Translations under genes and position numbers: made by a program
Notes under the pieces: model-generated
The model's input: the letters and a program-made list of their open reading frames with translations, nothing else
What the model was told of the DNA's origin: nothing
Database searches by the model: none
Source: Rhizobium giardinii bv. giardinii H152
GTDB lineage: Bacteria > Pseudomonadota > Alphaproteobacteria > Rhizobiales > Rhizobiaceae
DNA: 64,000 nt
Direction: 5' to 3'
NCBI RefSeq assembly: GCF_000379605.1
Contig: NZ_KB902580.1
Location: 124,188-188,187 of the forward strand
Shown: in pieces, positions 18,212 through 26,617 of the stretch
Position numbering within the stretch: position 1 is the stretch's first letter
Layout of the letters: every line of letters begins with the position of its first letter

Positions 18212-19242
18212 GCACAAAGGCTTCAGCGATCGGCCAGCCAAGTCCGTGGGTCCTTCCAGCCGCGGTGACGCTCGTGTTGATTTCCTTCCTGGCTGCGGTG
18301 TTTCTTGGGATCGTCGACGTTCCCGCACGCGACGTCCTGTCGGCGCTGACCGGGAGCGGTTCGCCGGAAGCGCGCTCGATCATATTCGACATAAGGTTGC
18401 CAAGGATCGTGACGGGCATTCTCGCGGGAGTTCAGTTCGCGTTGGCAGGCCTGCTTCTTCAAACCATTACCCGCAATCCGCTCGCCGATCCTTCGCTGAT
18501 GGGCGTCTCACAAGGGGCCACCTTGACGGTGACGATGTTTTTACTGTTCACGGTCTATCTCGCCAATCCGAATTCCCATTCAGTCAACGAGCTGCCGATC
18601 GCTTGGCTGCCGCCGGCCGGAATGGTAGGTGGGATGTTTGCAGGCGGCATCATCTATCTCCTAGCCCTTCGCCTCGACCTCAGTCCGCTCAGGATCACAC
18701 TCTGCGGCATTGCTGTCGGAGCCGTCATGCACGCCCTCGCCATCGGCCTCATCGCCGGTTGGGGCTCGGCCCGGATCGAGATCATCCTTGAATGGATGTC
18801 CGGTAGCCTCTATGCCCGCACCTGGGATCACGCACTCTTCCTGCTGCCGTTCACCGTGGTCGGTCTCGCGATGCTTCCCCTGATCTACCGCCCGCTTATC
18901 CTTCTCCGGTTCGACGCGACCGTGGCGCGCTCCTTCGGACTTTCCTATCGACGGCAGTTTTCCCTGGTCCTGCTCGTGTCCTGCGCGCTCGCCGCAAGCG
19001 CGGTTGGCGCGGTCGGGCCGATCGTGTTCGTCGGCCTTATCGTGCCTCACCTGGCGCGGTTTCTCGCCGGACGGCATTTCCCGTTGGTCCTTCCGCTCAC
19101 CATCGTCCTCGGCGCAGTCATCGTCACGCTTGGCGATTTGATTGGCCGTCTTGCCGGGGGGGCCGAAGAGGTCCCGATCGGTGTCGTCACTGCCCTCATG
19201 GGTGTACCCGTCCTGCTCGCGCTTCTGCGCAAGATTCCTTGA
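18208..19242 (+). CDS. FecCD-family ABC permease (second)
   Basis: A 344-aa inner-membrane permease. The conserved blocks IRLPRIVTGILAGVQFALAG, ITRNPLADPSLMGVS and FVGLIVPHLARFLAG are clear. A much longer frame opens upstream at 17767, but that part overlaps the previous permease; ATG 18208, coupled through ATGA to the previous stop, gives the normal N-terminus. The ATPase gene starts nine bases after its stop codon. Confidence 0.92.
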   Translation: MSTKASAIGQPSPWVLPAAVTLVLISFLAAVFLGIVDVPARDVLSALTGSGSPEARSIIFDIRLPRIVTGILAGVQFALAGLLLQTITRNPLADPSLMGVSQGATLTVTMFLLFTVYLANPNSHSVNELPIAWLPPAGMVGGMFAGGIIYLLALRLDLSPLRITLCGIAVGAVMHALAIGLIAGWGSARIEIILEWMSGSLYARTWDHALFLLPFTVVGLAMLPLIYRPLILLRFDATVARSFGLSYRRQFSLVLLVSCALAASAVGAVGPIVFVGLIVPHLARFLAGRHFPLVLPLTIVLGAVIVTLGDLIGRLAGGAEEVPIGVVTALMGVPVLLALLRKIP

Positions 19243-19250
19243 GGCCGTTC

Positions 19251-20048
19251 ATGCCCCTTTCCTGCTCGCAATTGTCGGTGAACTACGGTCGCAGAAGAGC
19301 GTTGCACGGCTTTTCCCTCGCCATGGAAAAGGGGGAAATCCGCGCGCTCATTGGCCCGAACGGATCGGGGAAGAGCACCGCGCTTCAGGCCCTTGCCGGA
19401 TTGGTCAAGGCTTCCGAAGGAAGAGCGGACATCGGGGGCGTGGCAGTCGCGTCGATGTCGCGAAAGGTCATCGCGAAGAAGCTTTCGTTCCTGCCGCAAC
19501 AGCCGGCCGCCCCGGACGAGATGACGGTCGCGCAGCTCGTCCGGCAGGGCCGCTTTCCCCATGTCGGACTGTTCCGCTCCTATGACCGCAGGGACGAGGA
19601 AGCGATCGAATGGGCGCTCGAGAGTACTGGGCTGGCTGGTCTGGCCGACAGGACACTTCAGGAGCTCTCCGGTGGCGAACGTCAGCGCGCCTGGATATCG
19701 GCGGCTCTGGCGCAGGAGGCAGCCATCCTTCTGCTCGACGAGCCGACCTCGTTCCTCGATATCGGCTACCAGGTCGAAGTTCTCGACCTCGTCCATCGTC
19801 TCAGCCGTGAGCGTGGCGTAACGATCATCATGGCCATCCACGACATCAACCAGGCAATCTCGGCCAGCGACCGTATTTCCCTGCTAGAGAAGGGTGAGTT
19901 GCGCTTCGATGGCGAGCCGAAAGCGCTCGCTGAAAGCGGATTGATTGAAAAGACCTTCCGGGTGAAAGGGCGGTTTGTCGAGGTCGCTCCCGACAAGCCG
20001 CCGCATTTCGACGTCGAGCTTACGAAGTTGCCTCCGTCTAATTCTTAA
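19251..20048 (+). CDS. Siderophore-type ABC transporter ATP-binding protein (FepC/FhuC type)
   Basis: A 265-aa cytoplasmic ATPase. Walker A is GPNGSGKST (near residue 34), the signature LSGGERQRAWI, Walker B ILLLDEPTSFLD and the H-loop AIHDINQA, all typical of FepC-like ATPases. ATG 19251 is used; an in-frame TTG at 19239 overlaps the permease stop. It completes a binding protein, two permeases and one ATPase. Its last 11 bases overlap the convergent methyltransferase gene. Confidence 0.92.
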   Translation: MPLSCSQLSVNYGRRRALHGFSLAMEKGEIRALIGPNGSGKSTALQALAGLVKASEGRADIGGVAVASMSRKVIAKKLSFLPQQPAAPDEMTVAQLVRQGRFPHVGLFRSYDRRDEEAIEWALESTGLAGLADRTLQELSGGERQRAWISAALAQEAAILLLDEPTSFLDIGYQVEVLDLVHRLSRERGVTIIMAIHDINQAISASDRISLLEKGELRFDGEPKALAESGLIEKTFRVKGRFVEVAPDKPPHFDVELTKLPPSNS

Positions 20049-20718
20049 CCAGCCGGAAGACGATTTTGGTTTGCGTATAGTAGTCGAGCGCGTCCGCGAA
20101 GTCGGGTGTCCAGCCGTCCTCGCTAAACGGAATGAAGCCGTCATATTCCAGCTTGCGACCGGAAACCTCGAAACCCGCTTTGGCGAAGGCGCGGCCGTAA
20201 TCGGAAATCGAGCGATCCTGAACGACAGTGTTGGTGCGCTGGGCGACCAGTTCCCGCCATTTTGGCCAGAGCGGATTGTCCGTGTGGCAGCCGGTCACGG
20301 CATAGTAGACCCCGCCCGGTTTCAGCGCCTTGAAGATATCGGCTGCATGGGCCTGGATGTCCTCGACGAGGTAGATCACCTCGTGGCTGATCGCCAGATC
20401 GAACTCCCCGACCCAGTCCTCAAGTGTTCCACCAACAGCATGCTGGACGGGGATATTGCCCTTGAAGGCTTCGGCCTTGGCGACCGACTGCGCTGCGATA
20501 TCAATCCCGAGCGCCTTGTGGAACGGTCTGATCGCATAGAGATGACGGAGCAAGCCACCTTGATTGCAGCCGAAGTCCAGAACACTCTTCTGAGACAGAT
20601 CGCGCTCGGCGATAAGATCGATCAGATGTCGCCAAATGGGGGCGTGGCCGTCGGACATCCGGTCTTCCGCATCCGGATCGACATACCACGTGGTGATGGT
20701 GTTGGCCGCCTGACTCAT
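20038..20718 (-). CDS. Class I SAM-dependent methyltransferase
   Basis: A 226-aa protein with a Rossmann methyltransferase fold. The SAM-binding motif I is SVLDFGCNQGGLL (near residue 45), motif II-like acidic residue is in ALGIDIAAQS, and LKPGGVYYAVTGC follows near residue 130. The methyl acceptor is unknown. It converges on the siderophore ATPase with an 11-base overlap, so it is not in that operon; a link to siderophore chemistry would be speculation. ATG 20718 is preceded by GGGAGAA. Confidence 0.85.
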   Translation of the reverse strand: MSQAANTITTWYVDPDAEDRMSDGHAPIWRHLIDLIAERDLSQKSVLDFGCNQGGLLRHLYAIRPFHKALGIDIAAQSVAKAEAFKGNIPVQHAVGGTLEDWVGEFDLAISHEVIYLVEDIQAHAADIFKALKPGGVYYAVTGCHTDNPLWPKWRELVAQRTNTVVQDRSISDYGRAFAKAGFEVSGRKLEYDGFIPFSEDGWTPDFADALDYYTQTKIVFRLVKN

Positions 20719-20988
20719 TGGGTTCTCCCATGCGATTCCCTTGAGGTGGTTTCTTAGGGCATGGCGAGTTGTGCGAACAGCCCAAAGTGGACGTACAGTG
20801 TGGCAAACGCGATGTCTGCTTTTGGTGTTACCGAGGTGACCACTCGAATAGGAGACTGACTGCTTCTAGGAATTAAAGCGGGTGGTGTGTACGACGGGCA
20901 TGCGCGCAACGGCGGCCATATCTTTCGATATCCGAAGCGACCGGGACGCGTCAATCGACATATGTCCTTCGTAGTTGCGTCACTGGCA

Positions 20989-21882
20989 TCAGCGGACGAG
21001 AGCCAAACTTCCGTGACGGCCAATGTCCCTCTCAATCTCGCCGACCAAGCTGTCTAGCGCCGGGTTCCTCGATTTCCTTGCTCGGCGCACGACATACGCC
21101 AGAGCTGGCGGCGGAGGTAGCCGTCCAATGAAAACGTGCATCTCGCCACGGATATGGCGGTCGCTCAGGAGAGCCACGCCCATGACCGCGTTGACGGCCG
21201 AAACGATGCCGGCGGCGCTCGAGCACTCGAAGATGGTCTCGAGAACCGCGTCGTCCTGGCCGATGTCGAGCGCCCACTGACGGTAGAAGCACTCGTCGTC
21301 AAACGACAGAAACGGAATCGGGCCGTCCTGCTGGAGCGCCAAATCCGGATGCTTCACCCAGTGAAGGTCTTCACGAAAGAGGACAACGTCGGTCGGTCGC
21401 ACGTCATGGCTGAAGACCTGAACGATTGCGGCATCGAGCTCGCCTCGTTCGAGCATGGCGCGCAGGACGAGGCTCATACGGACCTTGGTACGGACCGAGA
21501 CATTCGGATGCAGACGCCGAAACCGTCCCAGAATACGGGCGAGGTCGGTACACGCCGTGTCTTCGGTGAGGCCGAGCGCAAGCCTACCCGCGAGCGGGAT
21601 TTTCGAAAGGCTGAGCAGAGCCTCGTCATGCAGACCGAGGATACGCCCGCCGTAGTCGAGCAAGTCTTTTCCCGCAGCGGTGAACATCGGACCGCCCGAC
21701 TTCCGGCCGAGCAGTTCGCAGTCGAGGCTGAGTTCCAGTCGCTTGATCTTATGGCTCACGGCGGACTGAGAGAGGCCCAGGGCGACCGCTGCTCTAGTAA
21801 TGCCGCCATGCTGGCGGATTGCGGAAAGCGCCCGCAAAGCGTCGATCTCGAGGCGGCGACTGTTGAGTTCATTCATGACCAT
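20989..21882 (-). CDS. LysR-family transcriptional regulator
   Basis: A LysR regulator of about 297 aa. The winged helix (ITRAAVALGLSQSAVSHKIK) is near residue 30 and an effector domain follows from about residue 90. Start choice is open: the frame extends to ATG 21942, but ATG 21882 (MVMNELNSRR) gives a normal N-terminus and lies 12 bases after GGAGAG. It is divergent from the EamA-type exporter at 22038, a common regulator-exporter pairing. Confidence 0.88.
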   Translation of the reverse strand: MVMNELNSRRLEIDALRALSAIRQHGGITRAAVALGLSQSAVSHKIKRLELSLDCELLGRKSGGPMFTAAGKDLLDYGGRILGLHDEALLSLSKIPLAGRLALGLTEDTACTDLARILGRFRRLHPNVSVRTKVRMSLVLRAMLERGELDAAIVQVFSHDVRPTDVVLFREDLHWVKHPDLALQQDGPIPFLSFDDECFYRQWALDIGQDDAVLETIFECSSAAGIVSAVNAVMGVALLSDRHIRGEMHVFIGRLPPPPALAYVVRRARKSRNPALDSLVGEIERDIGRHGSLALVR

Positions 21883-22037
21883 ATCCGTTTCGTTCTCTCC
21901 AGTGAGAAGCGTATCACGAACTACGCCACTCATGACACTCATTTGCTAAATGTCATGCAGCCATCGAAATTTGTCATGTGCGGCGTATTGTGCGATCCGC
22001 CTATCGGTAGATCGTAATCCTCGCAACAGAGCGCTTA

Positions 22038-22933
22038 ATGACCGACATCTCTCTTCCTTCCGCCACCGCGCGCCGCCACCAACTGCTATGGCCATTGCTC
22101 GCCACTCTCCTAATCATCGGATGGAGTTCAGGCTTCGTCGGCATCCGGTATGCCAACCAGGAGGCAAGCGTCATGCTTCTGCTGTTCTGGCGGACATTGC
22201 TTTCGGGACTGATCCTTCTGCCCTTCGCATTGGCGATCGGGCCGAGCATATCCATGCGTCGGTCAGAGATCAGGCCCTGTTCGGCGTTATGGCCGTGTTC
22301 CTGTATCTGGGAGGCTTCGCGCTGGCTATCGAACAAAAAGTCCCCACGGGGCTGGTCGCGCTCATCGCCGATCTTCTTCCGCTGGCGATCGCCGCCCTTT
22401 CGCAACCCGTCCTCGGCGAACGGCTGACCGCACGGCAATGGCTGGGCACTGTGATTGCCGTCATCGGTGTTCTGATCGTATCTTTCGACAGCCTCAATAT
22501 CGGTACGGCCCCGGTCTGGGCATACGGATTGACGGTGGGTTCCATGCTGATATTTGCTGTCGCCTCGGTCCTGCACAGGAGACACAAAACGCAGCATATG
22601 CCTGTCCATCAGAGTCTTTGCATCCAGACACTGATCGGTTCGGGACTCTTCGGCCTGTGCGCGTTGACGCAGGGCAGCCTTGCTCCACCGTTGACCCGTG
22701 ATTTCGCGGTCGGCATGGTCTGGCTCGTTCTGATCGCAACGTTCCTCGCCTACGCCGTCTACTACACCAGTCTGCGGCTGTTCCCCGTGGCCAAGGTCAG
22801 CGCCGCCATCTATCTCAGTCCACCCGTGACGATGCTATGGGCCTGGATGTTGTTTTCAGAACCTCTGACGGTCACGATGTTCGCGGGGCTGGCGGTGACG
22901 TTGGTTGGCGTGGGGATAACTTCGCGCGGCTAA
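22038..22933 (+). pseudogene. EamA/DMT-family metabolite exporter, frameshifted
   Basis: Two overlapping frames together encode a ten-helix drug/metabolite transporter. The first, from ATG 22038, gives LLIIGWSSGFVGIRYANQ and LLLFWRTLLSGLILLPFALA, then goes out of register near 22245-22270. The second frame resumes with ALFGVMAVFLYLGGFALA and continues through VPTGLVALIADLLPL, LGERLT and the C-terminal WMLFSEPLT to TAA. A one-base change explains it. It is a broken gene unless this is a sequencing error. Members export amino acids or related metabolites across the inner membrane. Confidence 0.8.
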
Positions 22934-22937
22934 GCAC

Positions 22938-22959
22938 TTGCGGACTTCGGAGTCCGCAA
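22938..22959 (+). terminator. Hairpin after the EamA gene
   Basis: TTGCGGACT, loop TCGG and AGTCCGCAA form a perfect nine-pair stem five bases after the EamA stop. There is no T-run, so it is either a weak terminator or a 3'-end protecting hairpin. Confidence 0.6.
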
Positions 22960-23086
22960 TGGCAAATAGCGACCTGCGTCTCAATTGCTCGCCTTAAAGG
23001 GAGATCTGAACCCGGCGATGCCTTAGCCACATGGTTTAAGTGCTTGGTAGAACGCGCTTCGGCGTCTAACGCCCATTTATGAACCG

Positions 23087-23818
23087 CTATTGCTCTGCCA
23101 AAGCAACGCCAATGCTTTGTGCATGGCGAACGACATTTTCCGAAAAGCCTTGTTGACGAGCCTCCTCGACAAATTCTCGCACCAAGCGACCTGCTACATG
23201 GCGCGAACAGCTCACAGCGATCGTTTGCCTGATAATCAGGAACGGTTCCGCCAAGACACGGAAACCGTTGCGCTCCGCCGCGAAGCGCTCAAGCGCTTGC
23301 CGCACGCCCGCCGCTGCGTGGTGTTTGCCTTCGGCAAGCAGCTCAAGGCCTTCCCCCGGCGTAGAAGAGTGAATAATTTTGGCGTGAGCGAGACGTCTGG
23401 CCAAATAGAGATCATAGGCAGCGTTACGAGTGACGCAGATTTCCACACCCTCCGCGTCGACGTCTTGAAAGGTGCGATACGGTGCTGCCTCACGAACCAC
23501 AAGCGTGCCCTCGATCAACGCATAGGCAGGCGAAAATAGTAGCCTGTCTTCGCGCGCCGGATCGGCGGCCAGGAAGGCGATGTCCCACTCGTTCTGATCG
23601 ACCCGGGCCAGGATACTGGCTGCCGATGGATAGGCGACGAATTCGACTCGGCATCCGAGGCGCTCTGCAAACTCTCTGGCGAGTTGTGGACTGACGCCTT
23701 CAAAGGTTTCCGTCTTTGGATCGAGTTGCACCAAAGCGATATTCGCGAGGTTTACCGCCGCCCGCAGATAACCTTTCGGCATCAGCGCGTTGAGCAAAGC
23801 TGCCCTATCGTCGGCCAT
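23087..23818 (-). CDS. Family 3 solute-binding-like protein without signal peptide
   Basis: A 243-aa protein with the amino-acid-binding (family 3, PBPb) fold: GYLRAAVNLANIALVQLD at the N-terminus, then GVSPQLAREFAERLG and VEICVTRNAAYDLYLAR. ATG 23818 follows TAGGAG, and the product begins MADDRAALLNALMPKG with no signal peptide. It would stay in the cytoplasm unless exported unusually. It is the last gene of the dioxygenase-HpaH-HpaI operon, 35 bases after HpaI. It may be a cytoplasmic ligand sensor or a diverged binding protein. A complete ABC importer with its own exported binding protein lies across the divergent promoter. Confidence 0.8.
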   Translation of the reverse strand: MADDRAALLNALMPKGYLRAAVNLANIALVQLDPKTETFEGVSPQLAREFAERLGCRVEFVAYPSAASILARVDQNEWDIAFLAADPAREDRLLFSPAYALIEGTLVVREAAPYRTFQDVDAEGVEICVTRNAAYDLYLARRLAHAKIIHSSTPGEGLELLAEGKHHAAAGVRQALERFAAERNGFRVLAEPFLIIRQTIAVSCSRHVAGRLVREFVEEARQQGFSENVVRHAQSIGVALAEQ

Positions 23819-23853
23819 GTTTCGATCTCCTACGGGACGGCGCAATCTTGCGG

Positions 23854-24621
23854 TCACTGTTGCCTGAATTTTGCGGCCAGCGCCTCGGTCCCGCGGGCGA
23901 GAAGGCCGGCGTCAACACCGACCGCGGTAAAGGTAGTTCCAAGTTCGATACAGCGCGTAGCGAACGTGGTGTCCGGTGTCAGGATGCCGGCCGGCTTGCC
24001 AAGAGCCGCAAGGCGACTGATCGCATCCTCGACCGCAGCCACGACCTCAGCATGGCCAGGTTCGCCCGTATGTCCAAGGCTAGCGGCAAGATCCGCCGGG
24101 CCAATGAAGACACCATCGACACCGTCAACCTGTGCAATCCCCTCCAATGCCTCCAGTGCCGCACGGGTTTCCAACTGCACCAGCAGGCACAGTTCCTCCT
24201 CAGCCCGCTTAGCGTAGCCGGTGACACGCCCAAAACGCGTGGCTCGCGTTAGCCCGGACACGCCGCGGATACCGGCAGGTGGATAGCGCATGGCGGACAC
24301 CGCAGCCTCGGCTTCCTCCCGATTCTGAACATAGGGAATGAGCAGTGTCTGCGCACCGATGTCGAGGTATCGCTTGATCAGCACCGCATCATTGCTGGCA
24401 GGCCGCACGATCGCCGAGACATCGTAGGCCGCGACCGCCTGCAATTGCGGCAGGACTGTCAGCACATCGCCTGGTGAATGCTCGGTGTCGAACAGCAGCC
24501 AGTCGAACCCGGAGGGCGCGACGATCTCCGCGGCATAGCTGCCCGGCAGGCTGCACCAGAGACCGATCTGCTGCCTCTTTTCGCGTAGCGCTCGCTTGAA
24601 GCGATTTTCCGGAAGATTCAT
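23854..24621 (-). CDS. hpaI: HpcH/HpaI-family class II aldolase
   Basis: A 255-aa pyruvate-type aldolase of the HpcH/HpaI family, which cleaves 4-hydroxy-2-oxo acids to pyruvate and an aldehyde using a divalent metal. Family blocks are IGLWCSLPGSYAAEIVA, DWLLFDTEHSPGD, LLVQLETRAALEALE (metal ligand Glu) and GVFIGPADLAASLG (metal ligand Asp). ATG 24621 is used; a GTG lies three codons upstream. It is directly downstream of the hydratase gene. The precise substrate is unknown: the family also handles sugar-derived keto acids. Confidence 0.88.
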   Translation of the reverse strand: MNLPENRFKRALREKRQQIGLWCSLPGSYAAEIVAPSGFDWLLFDTEHSPGDVLTVLPQLQAVAAYDVSAIVRPASNDAVLIKRYLDIGAQTLLIPYVQNREEAEAAVSAMRYPPAGIRGVSGLTRATRFGRVTGYAKRAEEELCLLVQLETRAALEALEGIAQVDGVDGVFIGPADLAASLGHTGEPGHAEVVAAVEDAISRLAALGKPAGILTPDTTFATRCIELGTTFTAVGVDAGLLARGTEALAAKFRQQ

Positions 24622-24630
24622 GTTTTTCAC

Positions 24631-25413
24631 CTATACAAAAGCGACGCCGATCGCACCGACCGGGCCATAGTCCGCATGGATGACGTCTCCCGCCGTGATA
24701 TCGACAGGCCGCGTGAAAGAACCCGCCAGCACGATCTGCCCCTTCTCCAGCTTGCCGCCAACCGCATGGAGCTTGTTGACCAGCCAGGCGATGCCTGCCG
24801 CGGGATGTCCCATGACGGCCGCCGAAACGCCCGACTCCTCGATGATCCCGTTCTTGGCGAGCGTTGCGCCGATCCATCGGATATCAACATCCATCGGACG
24901 GATGACACGGCCACCGACGACGATAGCGCCGAAGGCGGCATTGTCGGCGATAGTATCGGTGATCGCGCGGGGGACCTCTGTTCTGTAATCGATGATTTCG
25001 AGTGCCGGAACGATGAATTCAGTGGCTCGCATAACGTCATAGATGCGCACATTTGGGCCTTGAAGATCTTCGCCCATGATGAAAGCCAGTTCAACCTCGA
25101 GCCGCGGCTTGATGAAAAGGTCGGCCCTGATCTGGGCACCGTCATTGAACAGAGCGTCGTCGAGGATGCGTCCATAGTCCGGCTCGGTCATCTTCGACGC
25201 CATCTGCATGGCGCGTGAGGTCAGTCCGATCTTGTGCCCCGCGACGCGCGCACCCTTGGCAATCCTGCCTTCCGCCCAAAAATCCTGAATGCGATAGGCG
25301 TCCTCGATCTCAATCTGCGGATAGGTCCTGCTAAGCTGCGGGATCGGCACCCGGCTTTCCTCGGCGGTCAGCAAGGACTGTGCCGCAGCGCGGCGCTCGT
25401 CATCCGTCAACAT
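24631..25413 (-). CDS. hpaH: HpaH-type 2-oxo-hept-4-ene-1,7-dioate hydratase
   Basis: A 260-aa member of the fumarylacetoacetate-hydrolase-like hydratase group (HpaH/MhpD). Blocks include IEDAYRIQDFW, VAGHKIGLTS, KPRLEVELAFIMGEDL (metal-binding acidic residues) and GHPAAGIAWLVNKL. It would hydrate a 2-oxo-4-enoic diacid to a 4-hydroxy-2-oxo acid, the substrate type of the aldolase next door. Both enzymes belong to extradiol (meta) pathways, yet the dioxygenase upstream is intradiol. It lies between the dioxygenase gene and hpaI. Confidence 0.9.
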   Translation of the reverse strand: MLTDDERRAAAQSLLTAEESRVPIPQLSRTYPQIEIEDAYRIQDFWAEGRIAKGARVAGHKIGLTSRAMQMASKMTEPDYGRILDDALFNDGAQIRADLFIKPRLEVELAFIMGEDLQGPNVRIYDVMRATEFIVPALEIIDYRTEVPRAITDTIADNAAFGAIVVGGRVIRPMDVDIRWIGATLAKNGIIEESGVSAAVMGHPAAGIAWLVNKLHAVGGKLEKGQIVLAGSFTRPVDITAGDVIHADYGPVGAIGVAFV

Positions 25414-25434
25414 GGGGGTCGTTCTCCCGTTTGC

Positions 25435-26328
25435 TTATTTGATTGGTGCGCGCGGCAGGACTGCCTCGCCAGGCTCCATCACGTATGTGTATTCCAGTGA
25501 AAACCAGGGAACGTTCACATTCGGATCGTCTGGATGCGGTTCGTCATGCCGCACGAAATCTCCGGTCAGCGCCGAGGTGACGCCGAACTGAACGTCGGAA
25601 TCTATATTCGGATCGCTCGGGTCGAAGACCTGCGAAATCAGAGTCTTATACCCTTCCTTGAAGATCAGCGCGTGCAAGTGCGCCGGGCGATAGGGGTGAC
25701 GTCCCTGCGTCTTCAAAAGCCGGCCGACGACACCGTCCACCGGGATTGGATAGCCCACCATCTTCACCGTGCTGAACCAGAAGCGGCCCTCCGCATCCGT
25801 CGTGAATTTGCCCCGCAGGTTCATCTCGGCCTGATCAGGATCCTGGTTCTCGTAGAGACCGATGGGCGACGCGTGCCAGACATCCACTTCGGCGCCGGCA
25901 ATGGACCTGCCTTGCGCATCCACCACCCGCGCGTGAACGAACAGCGGCGAACCCGGCGTATCCGACCGGATGATGGTGCCGCCATTTTCAACCCGCGGCG
26001 AGTTGAGGCGCCAGAAGGGGCCAAGCAACGACTGGGACGTTTCGGTCTGCCCCTGATCGCCATTGTTGAGCAGGCAAACGAGCGTTGAAACACCCAGAGA
26101 CCCCGACATCAGGACGAACTCGTTATGGCTGTCCGTCTGCAATTGGCCGATTTCGTTGAGGACGGCTGTTGCCTCGCGAAATTCCGGCTCCGTCAGGCGG
26201 ACCTCCCGGACGAAGGCATGCAGATGCTTCACAAGCGCCGTCAGTATCTCGCGAAGCCGATCATCTGCGGTCTGCTCCATCACCTGCAGAACAGCGGCCG
26301 TCACATCCTCTTGCGTCCGTATCACCAT
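25435..26328 (-). CDS. Intradiol ring-cleavage dioxygenase (hydroxyquinol/catechol 1,2-type)
   Basis: A 297-aa non-haem Fe(III) dioxygenase. It has the N-terminal helical domain of catechol/hydroxyquinol 1,2-dioxygenases (residues about 1-100) and the catalytic beta-sandwich. The four iron ligands are visible: Y159 (GLYENQD), Y193 (VGYPIPVDG), H217 and H219 (YRPAHLHAL). It would open a dihydroxy- or trihydroxy-benzene ring between the hydroxyls. ATG 26328 follows GGGAGG. It is first in its operon and divergent from a GntR regulator. Protocatechuate 3,4-dioxygenases lack the N-terminal domain, so a catechol or hydroxyquinol-like substrate is more likely. Confidence 0.9.
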   Translation of the reverse strand: MVIRTQEDVTAAVLQVMEQTADDRLREILTALVKHLHAFVREVRLTEPEFREATAVLNEIGQLQTDSHNEFVLMSGSLGVSTLVCLLNNGDQGQTETSQSLLGPFWRLNSPRVENGGTIIRSDTPGSPLFVHARVVDAQGRSIAGAEVDVWHASPIGLYENQDPDQAEMNLRGKFTTDAEGRFWFSTVKMVGYPIPVDGVVGRLLKTQGRHPYRPAHLHALIFKEGYKTLISQVFDPSDPNIDSDVQFGVTSALTGDFVRHDEPHPDDPNVNVPWFSLEYTYVMEPGEAVLPRAPIK

Positions 26329-26397
26329 CTTACACCTCCCTGCGCCCGCAGACGTTTTCTTAAATCATCGATTATTTGTCAAGCGGACAGCTGCTGC

Positions 26398-26432
26398 ACC
26401 GTCAGCAGTTTTTGCGAAAAACCGCTGACGGT
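26398..26432. promoter_or_regulatory. 35-base palindrome in the divergent control region
   Basis: ACCGTCAGC and GCTGACGGT are perfect nine-base arms, and the sequence between them contains a second palindrome, GTTTTTGCGAAAAAC. Only the A/C pair between the two parts breaks symmetry. It lies 70 bases before the dioxygenase start. It could be an operator or, as RNA, a strong hairpin in the dioxygenase leader. Confidence 0.55.
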
Positions 26433-26529
26433 GACGCCAGATCACCCAATCATATAGTTGATGTTATTATGTAAATGATAGATTGGAGTTTTTTGTGGAC
26501 AGAAATTGGAGAATTTTTCGCCAAATCGT

Positions 26530-26556
26530 TTGACACAAATAATCGTTTATTATATC
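26530..26556 (+). promoter_or_regulatory. Candidate promoter for the GntR operon, with flanking operator-like repeats
   Basis: TTGACA at 26530-26535 is followed by TATATC at 26551-26556 (15-base spacer). The overlapping GACACAAATAATCG (26532-26545) is nearly the reverse complement of CGATTATTTGTC at 26369-26380, so the two sites may bind the same regulator on either side of the divergent region. Tentative. Confidence 0.35.
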
Positions 26557-26617
26557 GATCGTCGATAATGAAGCCCGCCATCGGAAACCGCGGCGGAGCC
26601 ATCTGGGAGGATGTCGA

